Assembly: GCF_003945595.2 (NCBI RefSeq) | Contig: NW_024104096.1 | Coordinates: forward strand, 1,483,501-1,547,500 | Direction of reading: 5' to 3' | DNA: 64,000 nt | Source: Pipra filicauda | Taxonomy: Eukaryota; Chordata; Aves; Passeriformes; Pipridae | In this document: positions 1 to 13,125 of the stretch, one piece after another | Layout: each line of letters begins with the position of its first letter | Position numbering within the stretch: the stretch's first letter is position 1 | The notes under the pieces: model-generated | What the model was told of the DNA's origin: nothing | The model's input: only the letters and a program-made list of their open reading frames with translations | Database searches by the model: none | Program-made: the position numbers and the translations under genes

Positions 1-3000
1 AACTTAGTGGCACTCTCCAGGTACCATGGTGATTCCATCTTCTAGTCACCAGTTTCACGTGTTCAGCATTAAACCAAGCTAGACATGACCCAAACCCAGG
101 CACAGTCGGCAAGTGCTGCAACAAGTGACTTGTTCTGTTCTTCGAGCTAATCTGCAGTTCTTTGCTGCCAAAAGTATCACCCCAAACAAAGCCCTTCAGC
201 GATAGAGGCATTAGAAAGCTAGTAGCTGGATAATCAGTGACCAGGTCAAGCTACAGTTATGAACAGTTGTCTTCAAAATGGTGGCAAAAGAAGATGTGTG
301 CAGCTGAATTGTATAAAGATCCCAACTGGCCCAGAGTAAGTATTCTGACTGGATTGGGTCCCCACAGGACTCCAAATGACCAAAATTCTAATGTGTTGCT
401 TTCAATCAGTTGAGGCTTAAAAGGGACAGCAAACTGATCACTGCTGCCAATGAAGTGATCTGTTTGGACTTCACATCTGTGTGCACCACCATGTGTAACT
501 GTCCAGAGAGCAATCTCTGGCAGTAAAGGCCAACTGGTTCAGAATACTGTGTAACTACCCCAGAGTATCCTCCAACCCATTAAAATGTGTGACTGTACAA
601 GAAATCCTCAGTGGTGTCGTCCCTGGAACACTCTGCCTAGAGCTCTTTGAAAAACTGCTAGCTAGTACCCATCAGAAGGCAAGGGAATACTCCAAGGAGT
701 TTGTTGTTGAAATCATATTTCAACACCCAGAAGCTTCCTCACAGGCACTATTTCTTAGTACAAAAATAGAAAACATCCCTAAATTAAAATTTAGACTTGT
801 CCAGGGTTGACAGTCACTGTGAAATTCAACCTTAGTTTTAATGGAGATGCCTGAGCTTTTCTTGTTGACCCGACACTCCTGTGCTGTCACTTCATCATTT
901 GGTCAAATCCCAGCTTGGTCAGCATCACAGCCCTAAACACTCAAGCCTCTACTAAAGTACACATGAACTGTTGATAATCAACTTTCAAATACACAATCAG
1001 CCAGCAAGAGAAAAAACACTGAACAGAATTCAGAACAAAAACCAGAAGTGCAATGATACACATAAAGATGGATTGTGATTTTACTTCTTATAGGTAAATT
1101 ATAGCCATGAAGGCGGGATTGAGGACAATGGAGAAACCTTGTTTCCTACACAGCAGTTGAAGGAACATCCAGAATAAAACAAGAGCTCCATGACCACACT
1201 GGGTCACAGTATTATATGTTGCATATGGAAGTCAACCAAATGCTAAAATTAGTATAATTAATTCCATAAGAATTGTATATTCCATATATGATCTACAGCA
1301 TTAGGCTGTACCAGTTTTACTTGTAAACTACTACATATGTATCTACAACTGACAATGCACCCCAACACATATGGCCAATTACATTACAAACACTACGAGA
1401 AAGAACAGGAAATTGAAACAGCTGTCAAGACATACTAATAGAAGAAGTGTATTGATAAGCTCCTCGGTGAGAATAAAGTTCCATCTACTGGAGCAGGTTG
1501 GCATTCTTAATGTACAATCCTGACTTTCAACTCTCACTTCAGTTTGTTAGAAAAGAGTGTCTGAGAAACTTCAGGCTCTATCTCGTCTGGGCAGCACTGC
1601 ACATGCTACTTCTGCTTCCTCCCTTCCCATGACTGTCAGCACTCCCTCCCACAAACAGCAACACAGTCAAAGGCACTCGACTGTTCTGGTCCTCAAGTTA
1701 ATCTCTACCAACAACAGAAAAGTTACACTATTTTCCCCCTCTTTTGATTCTGAACTCCTGTAACCACATTGGTTATACAGCATCTGTCTGATGCTTTAGG
1801 CACAGGCCTCTAAGTAGCACTGAATACACACTTGCTCAGTTTAACTCTTGCTTTTCATGCAAGAACAGCCTAAAGTAATAGCTTCCAAAGAAGCTAAAAA
1901 CTGAATTAGTTATAGAGAAAGCTTGTGATAAGACTAGAAAAGCATTTCTAAAAGATACACAGGGCACATAAAAGATATTTCTGATTTATTTAGATATTTC
2001 TGATGGTATTTAATTTGAAATATTACATAAGTAATGATGGCAGCCCGTGCAGCCATTTGTTCTTGTGAAGTCACAGCCCTACACTTCAAAAGCTGAGAGC
2101 AATACACGAGGCCTGCTTAGTTCCAGGAGTTTTAGTCTCACAGCCTTCTGACATTACTATTTATTTAAAACTAGGTTCCTAATCTACATATTACCATTTA
2201 TACACAAATTCACACAAATGAAAACACTGAAATCTCTAGAAAGCAGTAGTAAATTTACACAGACCAAATCATCCTGAGTAGTCTATGAGAGCTGTTGTTT
2301 TCTTGGCAGTATTACTTTTTCAACTGAAGTATCTTAAAAAGATCACTAGTGAGCCACTACAATTGTTCGTTTGGACCATGCACTTTGTAGGAATGAAGCT
2401 GAAGTAAAACTTTTCCTCTGTTCCATTATCAAGATTTTTTTTTATTAGCTATGCAAACATTAATACTACTTCATCTATACTTTTAAGACTGGAAACAGAA
2501 GCTAAGGCCTACCAAATTAGCTTGCACCTTCACAGAAGGAACATCAACCTTCCTACCCACCTATCCCTACTCCTGAAGGATGGTATTCATTAGTCTTTTC
2601 AGGATAAAATTACCAAAAAGATAAACATATACAATGTAACTATTCTGCAACATCTTGTAGCATGAAGTATCTATGGTTCTGCTTTTGGGTCTATTTTAAA
2701 CAGAAGCAGATCTTCAGTCCACGTAACAGCAGAATCTGATCAAACAAGCATGTATACATATAATGCAGAATGAAATATGAGACTTTTCTGTCAACAGGTT
2801 ACAACTAATTACAAAATTGATTCTCAATCCAATTTTGAGCCATTTCAAATCATTCCCTATGTTTGCTTAGATCTCCTTGAACAGACTTGGGTTTTGAGAA
2901 AAGTTTTCAATTGGCCAAAGAGCAGAAACTAAACTTTTCTGGGAAAACAACCACTTGATAATTTACTGTTTTGTCAATGTAAAACTATCCTGACCCCCAC

Positions 3001-4750
3001 CTCCAAAAAACCCTTATTTTTAAAATATGGCTCCAAAATAGAACTACCCCTAATGAAATTGAATCAGCTTCTTCCTCACCCTCCAAACTTGCACAGTTAG
3101 TCATCAACAATGAAGTATTATGTTGGTCCATCAAAAAAAGTAACTAACTACCTAGAGCAAAAGTGCAGATCTCTACAAGTAAATGGAATTGGTAAAGAAG
3201 CTGGACCACGTACACCCTTTACAGAAGTATAGTTACATTGCTACATACACATAAGTACACAATTATGTGCAGCCTGAAAGGAAGGGACCTTTGAAGTTCA
3301 ATGTTCTGAAGTAAAAGGTGAAGACAATTTCTTTTATTTACAAAAGCAGCAGTGATACTGTATCAGTGTTCCCATGGTCCCTGCAGAAAGGTCCATTTAC
3401 CAGGAGTTGCTGTGTAGCTTCAAAGGGACACAGACGGGCTTTGCTGTATCTATTAAAACCACACACAAAGGCAAATCTACACATTATCCCTTCTTACAAT
3501 TACAGAAACAGTGGTGTTCACCAGGAATCATCAAGATGTTACAGCACTCTAAAATGTGTACTTCTGTGAAAGTGAAACAATTCTATACCAACTCACCAGT
3601 ATTACAGCACCTTTACTTTAGTTCTATACTTTATGTTCAACTTGTGTAATACTTGGATTTTAAAACTGTACTCTGAAGCAATATCACACTATTATTAACA
3701 CCAACTTCTTTAGTGCTCCACACTGAGCCAAATCTAAATCAGAATTGTCCTTTGAGTTCCCGAACAGGTGCTAACTACATCTCTGCACAGAGCACTGCTG
3801 CTTTCCACTAAAGCAACCTTTCGGTAACTGAAACAGAAATCAGCCTTTCCAACAGACACAGCCTCAGCATATACCTGAAAAGCTCCATTTGGTATTCCAT
3901 TTAGCCCCCATATCATATGTACATTAGCAAAGTTATTTAAGCAGACTGACCAGTCCCAATGTAATTGAAATACTACTCTATTTTACATGATGACTTTAAC
4001 ATACACAGTAGTCTTATAACAGCAGTTCTTACTATTTCCACATTCTTATGGACAGATTTGGGGGGGGGTGGGAGGCAGGGAGAAAAAAAATCCCAACAAG
4101 TGTGTAACAAGTTCACTAAAAAATAAGAGTAGACTAAAACAAAGGGATACTTTGTAGAAACTATAATGTTCAAAATAAAACACCTGCCACTAGAAGTCTT
4201 AAAAGGTGTATTGCTGCCACAAATTTTGATGAAGAATGGATTTCCATTATAAGTGTGCACACAGAACTGTAAACTTATTCACACGCAGCTTCAGAAACAG
4301 AATTTACTTTTGTGATAGCACTTTGGAAGTACAGAGATACTACCAACACGTGACTTGGAGCTAATCTATCACAAGCTTAATTTGGATTTATAGTTTCCTT
4401 TCAACTATCCTGTTAGGAAGCTTAACGTGCCCATTTCACATACACACACAAAAAAAAAAAAAAAAAAAAGAAAAAAGGCAGGAATTTGTGCTCAGCGTTT
4501 TTTATAAAACAGCTCTGTTAAGACATACCTCTGTATCTGTGAATGCTTTAAACGCTGGCACACCCCAGAGCACACGTGTGTAAGCAGATACTGCCCAACA
4601 TCTTGAGGCAGAGCCAGAACACACTAATCACTTTTCTCCATGAAAGTCTATTTTATTTTGGTTACTTTACAACTAAGGGTTCCGAAAGGCAAAACCGGTT
4701 TCTTGCCAGTTTTTGAGACTCAATATCGTAATCGCCTATTTCCTAGCAGT
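1..4750. other. AT-rich stretch, no supportable gene
   Basis: No open frame here is long enough, or flanked by convincing splice sites, to be called a gene. The stretch contains an A-rich microsatellite near 4447-4477, a short G-run near 4061, and ordinary AT-rich sequence. If the CpG island at 4.8-6.1 kb drives a minus-strand gene, this would be its first intron or transcribed body. That is inference from position only. Confidence 0.5.
4447..4477. repeat. poly-A microsatellite
   Basis: A run of about 20 adenines follows a short CA repeat, then a G and six more adenines. It could be the tail of an old retroposed copy or a slippage tract. No flanking retroposon body was recognised. Confidence 0.8.
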
Positions 4751-5086
4751 TTAACCACCCTGGGAAGGACTAGCCAAAAAAAAGGTGTCCAATGCAGGAG
4801 GAAGCCCGGGACGCCCCAGCAGAGCCCCTGCAACCCGGGGAAGGGAGGGGGGAAAAGGAGTCACCCCAGGCCAGGCAGCACATCCAGGCGCCGGAGCACG
4901 CAGCCACCTCCCGACCCCAGCGGGGCGGCCCCGGCGAGGCCTCTGCGGGCTCCCGAGGCGAAAGGGGGTGGAAAGCGGGCCCCCCTCCTCCCGCCGCACC
5001 CCCGGCGCCAGGCCGCACCGAGGGCCAGGAGCTCCAGGCCGCCGCCGCCGGGCCTCCTCCCCCCATCCCTCCCTACTCCCACCGAC

Positions 5087-5370
5087 CTGGAAACGGCCAT
5101 GGCCGCCCGGGGCCGGGCCTGGCTGGCGGCGGGCGGCGGGACGGCGGGCACGGGGGCCGGGGCGCTGCCGGGGCGGAGGGCGCAAGGCCTCGCTGGGGCC
5201 TCTGGGGCGCCGCACCCGGCCTCGGCCCCGCCGGCGATCGGCGGGCAGCGGCTGAGCGCGGCAGTGGCCGGCGGCGGCTGGAGTGTCGCTCCCCCCGGCG
5301 GGGCGGCGGCAGCGCGGGCGGGAGCGACGCGGGACCCTCGGAGCGCCGGTTAAAGCCTCGATTCCCCCAT
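5087..5370 (-). other. possible non-coding first exon of an unnamed gene
   Basis: The segment lies between the inferred start site near 5370 and a donor-like CCAG/GTCGGT on the minus strand. No protein family was recognised in any frame. The call depends wholly on the promoter reading and on a medium-strength donor. A rightward transcript from the same island is equally possible. Confidence 0.2.
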
Positions 5371-5395
5371 CGCCGGGGCGAAGCCCAATGCCTGG

Positions 5396-5481
5396 TTTTA
5401 TATGAGCAGCCATCTTGTATTTATTCCCTTCCTCCATGAGAGCCGCTTCCTGATTGGCAAGGGCGCCCGGCCGCAGCCAAT
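5396..5481 (-). promoter_or_regulatory. putative minus-strand core promoter: CCAAT, YY1, TATA-like
   Basis: Read on the minus strand, the order is an ATTGG (reverse CCAAT) at 5477-5481, a CCAAT at 5453-5457, a YY1-type CAAGATGGC at 5409-5417, and an ATATAAAA TATA-like box at 5396-5403. This spacing would place a start site near 5370, pointing left. The motifs are seen in the sequence; their use is inferred. Confidence 0.5.
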
Positions 5482-6130
5482 GGCGGGGGCGCTTCTAAGG
5501 GCGAGGAGGGCGGGCCCGCGCAGCGCCCGCACTGAGCAGGACCGGCCATGGAGCCGCCGGGCCGGCTGGGGGGGCGCCCGCCGCCGCCGGAGCGTGCCAT
5601 CTGCGCGGCGGGGGGGCCTCAAAAGATAGTGCCCCAGTCCCCCACCCAGAGTGGAGAACAAAGGCACCAGAACGCGGAGTACGAGCGTTTCTTCCCAGTG
5701 CACCGGATCGTGGCACTTCTCTCCCGCCAGGCGGGGGAGGGCGGCCGGGTGCTCGGCGAGCTCGCGGAGCACCCCCGCCATTGCCGAGGTCCGCCGCCCC
5801 TCGGCCATGCCCGGTGCTGCGGCGCGAACGCTTGGCCCACGGGAACTACAACTCCCGGCGTGCCCCGCGCCGCTCCCGGGTCGAGTCGGGCGGACTCGCA
5901 AGGCTTGTGGGCGGGCGCTATCCCGGAGCCCCCACAGTGCGGGGCTGGTGAATGCCCGCGGGGGTATTAACCAGCACCAGCCACCCCGGGCACCGAGGGG
6001 GCACATGGCCCGGCCCAGCTACGGCGCCTCTGCGAACGGCCGCGTTCCTTTCCGCTTCCTGCCGTGTCCCTCCCGGTCCAGCGGGCTCCAGGCGGTGCTG
6101 AGGGATCCCCGGGATCCCGCCCAGCAGTGC

Positions 6131-9100
6131 CCCTGAGCTCCGGGAAAAACCAGGCTTCCCAAGTGCGTGCTATCAGCTTCCATCAGATGCAGTTTAAGAA
6201 ATTAGACTTCGATTAATCAGTTGAATTAATGGTCCCAGACGGGGACATCAAGTTAGCTGACGTATGTAACCTTTCATGTGATAAGCTGGAAACACAATAA
6301 TAGGTTTTTCTTTCCTGTAAGTGGTGGCATAAACTTGAATAAACATGTGAACTTCCATAATGCTGTGTGATAAAAGTTTTCTTCTGAAGCCCATTGAGGT
6401 GTGTGTTTCATGCCCAGCCTTTCTATCGGGATTTCTGCTGCCCCAGCCTTTCTGGATGATCTCCCTTTCACCGGGGTAGTTAACTCTTCATGTATGGGTT
6501 GGCTCATTCCTTCCCCACTAACACAGAATTCCCAACAGACATAATGCCATCTGCGTGATCACTGTCTTTTTACAGTTCGATAAACAAGACACTGGTACAG
6601 TGTCACTTCAATCTGTTTTTATCCATGCAGGTGCACGCCATACTTCAGTCCTACATAAAGTTTGTCCCAGGTGACTTTCCAGGTGACTGTCCCCTCTCCT
6701 GTCGTTGAGTGGGAGCTCTGTGGTGACCGGGAGCTGGCATTACAGTGGCCCCAAACACCGGCAATGTGAGTCAGCCCGAAGCCTCTGCAGCACAGAGCGT
6801 GGCCAGAGCAAACCACAGATTCATTTTTCAGTGGTAGACATAGTTTTTGTCACAGTGCTAGACCCAATGACCCAGATAACGCCTTTTCCCTGTCACGGCT
6901 CTGATGCAGTAACTACCTTTAGACAGCTCAATGTGCCTCCTGTAGCGGAATACACATAAAAAGCCAGTGGGCTTAGCCGGAGGCCAAGAACCTCTTACCG
7001 AAGTACTCCAAAAACTGTGCACACCTTCCTTTCTGCCATCCTGTGCCCTCATGGGTTGCAGGTGTCTCTGCCTAGGTCCCTGGCCATGATCCGAGGCATA
7101 TGCCTACTCCTGTCCCATGTGCCTACATGTTTTCACAGGATGGGGGGCCTGCTATTTCGCCATGCGATGGTGAAGAACAACAGGGAATTGGGGTAGGGAG
7201 CAGGCTGAGAGTGGAGATATTTTTCTTGCCTATTCAGTGCTGTTGACATGGATGTATAGCAAACATCCCTGATAATATTTCCATGTTTGTTTAGCCAGGT
7301 ATCAGCAGCAATCCTGTCCTGCTGTGGGCATTATTGAAATGATCCTCGGGTGTTATTTGCAATTCTAACACTCTATTTCCTCTTAGGTTCCTTAAAAATA
7401 TTTTGTGCATTGCTTTAATAGCAGTCAAGGCAGAGGGCACATCAAACATGCAATAAAATTTGTTTTGAACAACTCCATAGAGGTTATCCTACCTGATAAA
7501 AATAAGTGCGGGGAAAATATTGGGGGTGGGTCTTAGGCACCGAGTACTTGCAGGAATTATGATAAACTGCAGTTCCAGCAAAACAATCTGCAAAAGATAG
7601 AAAGAATGATCTGTTATTTACATAATAGTAGGCATTCTGGACTGAAACACAATTCATTCAAGTTTCACACCACATATTTTTGTATTTTGATGTGACATTT
7701 ATGTAAAGCGTGTTGTTACTTAACTATTCACCCATATCTTCTGCTCAATCCTTTTCCTACACCCTATGAAAACCAATTCTTTGCCCATGCATCTGTTCAC
7801 CTGCTCTATAAGTCATATAAATTCTTTTTGCATATTTGGTTTTTGCCCCATTTTTCAAGGAGAAGCCATGTATTTTCTTCTTTTTTCTTCTTCTGTTAAA
7901 AGAATCCCCCCTGCAGATCTGTTCTGTGCCAGCGTACTCTCTCAGACCTGTTCCCATATTAGATAAATAATTTCAGTTGGTATGTTATGATCAGTACTTC
8001 CTGCATTCATCTCAAATGTTTTTGTTTTCCTCCTCCTACCAACTGTGTTCACCTGTGAACTCTTGTTGCTTAGTCTGCAGATTCATAGTGACTGCAGCTT
8101 TCGTATGTGCTCTGTCTGCTGCTGGAGCCCAGGGAAAAAAATGGTGCAGTCCCCAAGTGCTACAGCTGTGCAAATAGCAGATGACAGAAGCACAGTTTTT
8201 CAGGTGGAATCCCTTGTGATTAGACCTGACATAACATAATCTTCTGCATGTTCTAGTCTTCAATTTTTATTTTTCCAGTTAGTTTTTTTTGTTCTGAAGG
8301 TTTTTAGATTTGTTTTGCTTAGGATCCCAGCAGCCTCTCTGTAGTGGTAGGTATAACATCCGATGCCTTCTAGTCTGGTAAAGATTATTTTCATAATAAT
8401 TTGCACACATTTTAGTGGCTATCTTATTTGATTTCTGAATTCCCTTGGAAGTCTTGTCTGAAGACAAGCTAGTCTTAGAACTTGTCCCTGCTTAGCAGTT
8501 TGTTCAGACATCTTCTCTGCTGGTGTCTTAATCACTATCATTATTTTGATAATCTGGGGGAAAACTTCTCTGAGATACATTTATGTAATATGATTTTATG
8601 CAGGTAAATTGTGCAGGTTCTTTGCAACATGTGTTTCTTAATGGTGCTTTGTGTTCTAAGATCTGCAAATTGACCAGCTACCTTGTAGACTATTTCTAAC
8701 ATACTTTAAAATTCTTATTTATTTTTATATATTTAACTGTTTCTTCTTCAAGTATTATTTAATCTTTCTTGGTTTTATTTGAGATTTTATCTCTGTAGGT
8801 TAGACCGCTCTTTAGTGGTGTCACTAAAAGCAGATTTCTGATTGCTGAAGGATTTATTACTTTCTTGAATAATCTCTTGTTTCTTGCTAATTGATACTTT
8901 TTGTTGCTATTCAGCTTAATTTTTACTTAAAGGTGTATTTATTTTCTTATCATCTAAGCTTCACTAGTTTCCATGCCAACTCTCAGAATGTAATGGTCTT
9001 ATTTTTACTCCAAGGAGATTTTTTTACTAGCTGCATAACCTTCTTGAAAGCCAGTTAAAAAATGGCAACTTGTACATGGCCTTCCTTTTGAGTTCCTCAC

Positions 9101-12100
9101 AGTAAGTGATGGTGGCTGGAGGCTGGATTCTGACTGACAGCTCTTGTAGTCCGAAAACACCTCAGAGATACCAATGAAATGCTGAATTCTGAGAGCCAAA
9201 TCAGGGCAAAGCCACTTCCACTCACAACACGAATCAGCAACATTTGTGAAAAAAATTTGATGGGCTCCCATGTCTCAACATCAAAGAGGATTGTAATAAC
9301 CATCAGTTAGTGAAAATCACCAACATCTAAAAGGTTCCAAATGTCACCAGGACTGTGTAATTATCTCATTAGATTTCATTACCTCTGATCATATTTAACA
9401 TTGTAAATTTGGGACAATTTTCCTGAATGAGAGGCTCCTGATGTGATAGAGAGAAAAACCCCTTGTGATTCCCTTTTGTGATTTTCTGTTCCCAGGGATT
9501 TTATCTCACGAGATGGCATGGACTTGTTCAGAAGTGTTGCTTCTTGCCCATTTCCATTTTAAACAGATATTCTGTACAACTGATCAACCTTGTTGTACAA
9601 GGTTGTACAACCACCTTGTTTTTGTTAGCCATGGTCTGTAATTTCTTCAGCATTTCGTTCCACGATCCTGAACTTCTCATTTTCTAACTTAGCTTTACTT
9701 TCCACCCTATCTTACAGCAGATGAAGACTTAAATTACTGATAGTCTTTGGGTACTCTCTATGTTTAAAAAACTGAAAGTTTCTTAGTTTTGTCTAGCTGT
9801 TATCCAGACTCCTAATTTAAATAAATATTTTGTAGTTTGAGTAGTTTATTGTTCCTGTGGCATGTTTTTTAGGAAATGGTATTATCTATCCACTTCATAG
9901 AGTTGTTCTTTTTTCCAAACAAACTTTTATGTTTACACTTAAATCCTCCCTCTTTTGACACCCCCCCCTCCCCCCCATGGTGTTAATTAGAAACTACACC
10001 ACTTTCTATGTCAGGAAAGTAATTAAAGTAAATGTACATTCACTAAATCCATCTTAAAAACTCTGAAGTATTCAGAGATTAACAATAGTAACTCACATGG
10101 ACAATTTCATCTTTATACCTGCTCTCTCACTGACGTTTAGGAGAGCAGAGATCTCCATTTATATACAAAAATTTATATATATGTTTATAATGTGCATATA
10201 CATACATTTATACACAGATATTCGTACATATGTAAAAATGAATTTAGTATTTCAAATCCAGAAAGAAGACTGAAGGGGAGAAAAGCTCCTGTCGAGTATC
10301 TGAGTGGGCTTTTTTGGATTAAGGTAACAGGCAAAAATGAGCCACAGTTAGAGACAAAGAAAAATGGAAGTAATGAGGTCAAACTCTCCCTATAAATGTG
10401 CAGGTCTTTCTACATATGCCCCTGAAAAAATGTAACATGAAAATAACATGAAGAAAGAAATTATTAAGTTTTTCTATTATGTAAGCTTGTGTGGCCTTAA
10501 GGATTTTTTTTGTTTATTTAATTTCAGTAGCCTAATTGTCCTCTTTTTTTTTCATGAGCTAATGCAAGAGGGACATTAGCCTGTGCAGTTAAAAAAAAAA
10601 AGTGCATATAATTCCAGTGTGCACAAACTGAATACAAAGAGCATAGATAGAAAAGCACCTCTGTCATCAGGGACATAAAGATTCAGAAACACACTATAAT
10701 GCTGAATAAACAAGGCCAGAGGTTTCACATCTAGTCCAGCTCTTTCCAAAAGCTGTTGCTTTTCAAAGATAGAAAAGAAAGCTAATCTGTGGCCATCATC
10801 ACAAGTTCTGCTGCAGTTAATGAGTTTAAATTAGATTTAAAAACAAGTCTGGTGGCCATACTCTTTGCTCTCGCTCTATTTTATTATAACTACTGTATTT
10901 AAATGATAGAAAACAATTAATGTTTTTCTTTTAATTTGCAAACACTGTTTCTCAGAATATACTTTAGGCCTATTTTTCACATGTAATGTGAAAATCAAAA
11001 TTTACCATTCCCTGTATACCAGAATTGCTATAAAATAGCTACAATATGATGTGTTGGTCCTATTTTTCATTTGGGATATGCAGACAAGGGTCAATCAGCT
11101 CTAGCAGTCAGATATAGCAAAGTTTATACTTTGTTTCTTCTATTTACTTTGTGCATCTTAAAGATGGACTGAGATGTGATTAACAGATATTAATAACCCC
11201 TTGTACTCTCTTATCTTCTCCTTAAAGGGTTAATTTTGCTGTATAGGCTTTTGTTTGGTACTATAACTGAAAGCAAAAACCTCTCTTTATGTTAGAAGAG
11301 GTCTTTGAAGAACTATATGGGGAACATCCTTACCTGTGTCAAATTTACCAAGTTTATCTGTCTTGGGGGCTCTTTCACCTTCCTTTGTGGAACATTCAGT
11401 CCTGAGTGCTCCTCATAAAGGAATAAAATGTCTCCTGCTTTCTGTATGACTCTGTATTGGCTTGCTTGTTGTACTTATAGAGGCAATTACTTGAGATTTG
11501 TTTGTTACACTTTAACTAATTTATAACTGTAAGTTTTGTGTGATGGGTACAGTAATAGCAACCTTATAGTGTGTTTTGATGCTGTCCTGAAAGTGTGAGA
11601 TAGGACAGGTATGTACCTGTAATAAACAAATTGGATTTTATTCTCGAATTCCTCAAATTATGGGATTCCTGATACCCAGTAAAAACCAAGCTTGTTTTCA
11701 ATGTGTGAAACAGGTTTGTGGAGTAGTTTCTTACTTGCTTATCTGAAATTCTCATTGGATTCTACAGGGAATATCTTCAGGATATTATACTACACATAGA
11801 CTAGATTTAAAGCTTAGAGAGAAGCCTTAATTAGTTTTAAGCTCCCATATGACTTCATTGAAGGATTAGAGGTCTGAGTGCTCCTGTATTTTTTTGATAA
11901 CTGTTATTTACATCAGCATGGTGCTCACACAGAGCCACAGGCACAGCTTAGGAGACCCAGATAAGAAGTTGCCAGGAACTCTTCCAGCATGTGGCCTCTT
12001 TATGCTCAGTAATCTTTCACCAGCTTTTTACACGTGCATCTTTTGCACATTTCTTCCCTCACACTGATAACCCTCTCCCCGACATTTTAATTTTCATTCT

Positions 12101-13005
12101 CCCTTCTCTTTCCTTTTTATTTCTAAAAATATTTCTTTTCCTGTTCTCCTTGCATTATTTTCTCATCTCAGGAGAACAAAGAAACAAGTTGCTTCCTCAC
12201 CTGGTTCCTTTTTGTCATCTGTTTTTTCTGGGTCCCCATAAGAAGAAGAAAGGGATCTGCAGGTTTGGTAATTGCTGTCCACTGGAACTAGTAAAGCACG
12301 GTCTGCTGACAACTGGAGTAAGTAAGAGTCAGCCTGGAGAGGAAACAAGCTCTAGTGGTTGATAACAGCGTGGAAGCTATTGCTTTCTGTTTGCACATTT
12401 TAAATAAACTGCTCTTCACTGTGTCCAGGGATTCATATCCCCTTGCTAAATTCCAGATGGAGGATACATTCCTTCTTTCCAGAGCAGACTCTAAGCCAGA
12501 AATGATTTTTGGGTATCTGCATTTCTGGATGCTTCACATAAGCTGTCTTAAGGCGAGAATTGATCTTCAGAAGCTATTGCTCAGGTCATTGAACCGCTGG
12601 TCCTGGCACACTGGTTGTAGTAGTGCATCCCAAATTTGAAGTGTTAACACATCACTGATCATTTTTGCACATGAAAAAAAAGCCTGCAGCTTGCTAGCAG
12701 TGACTTCTGAGGCAAATAAACAGGGAAGGATCTTAATTGTACTCGTGGTTCCTTGTAGGTCATTTACCTTTTGCCCCTGCTGAGAGAAGAGTCACATGCA
12801 AACCTTTTCTAGCCCTTTTTTAGATAGCTGTTTATTCTCCACACAGAAAACTAAATTAGCTGTACATACAGTGCAGATTTCTACATACAAATTCAGTCAT
12901 ATCCTTGTGTTCTGGTTTTCTGTTGGAGCTGACCTCTCTTTTTCCCAAGCCATTCTTGGGATTCAGCCTCCTGCACAGAGCTCATCTGAACTTTTTGTTT
13001 TCCAG
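6131..13005. other. intergenic or intronic sequence, no recognised gene
   Basis: This is AT-rich sequence with scattered short random frames. Notable points are a C-rich run near 9961-9978, a TA-rich patch at 10160-10220, and an AATAAA with a T/G-rich downstream context near 11422 that would suit a plus-strand poly(A) site. One short plus-strand segment (8133-8203) has an AG before it and a GT after it and an open frame, but the donor is weak. Confidence 0.45.
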
Positions 13006-13125
13006 GAACCACCAGAACATTCCCTAACTCAGGATGATCATACCACAGGGCGAGATGACCCCAACGCTTCACCATCTGATAAAAATCTGGCCTCCAATGA
13101 AAATATGATTGCAGGACAGCAATAG
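13006..13125 (+). CDS. possible terminal coding exon, unrecognised
   Basis: A good pyrimidine-rich acceptor (TTTTTGTTTTCCAG) precedes an open frame of 39 residues ending in TAG. The peptide is hydrophilic and acidic, rich in D, N, S, P and Q, unlike the hydrophobic noise frames nearby. An AATAAA about 260 bases downstream (near 13387) would serve as a poly(A) signal. The reading frame is also open upstream of the acceptor. No family was recognised and no partner exon could be established, so this may be chance, a lncRNA end, or the last exon of a gene starting in the 4.8-6.1 kb island. Confidence 0.2.
   Translation, partial: EPPEHSLTQDDHTTGRDDPNASPSDKNLASNENMIAGQQ

Larger units (their letters stand above)
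4790..6130. promoter_or_regulatory. CpG island, promoter of an unnamed gene
   Basis: Base composition changes abruptly to very GC-rich, CpG-dense sequence for about 1.3 kb. Open frames run in several frames on both strands, as expected from a lack of stop codons in GC-rich DNA, so they are not evidence of protein. A group of core-promoter-like elements lies at 5396-5481. A plausible minus-strand donor lies at 5085-5086 (exon ending CCAG, intron starting GTCGGT). The island could also fire rightward. The gene was not identified from its first exon. Confidence 0.8.

Noticed and set aside
4640..6136. Many long overlapping open frames on both strands in the left CpG island (up to 237 residues)
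   Set aside because: GC-rich DNA lacks stop codons; the peptides are low-complexity Ala/Gly/Pro/Arg and none has a recognisable domain.
11400..11470. AATAAA with T/G-rich context that looked like an LTR R region
   Set aside because: No LTR termini or TATA box could be found at suitable distances.
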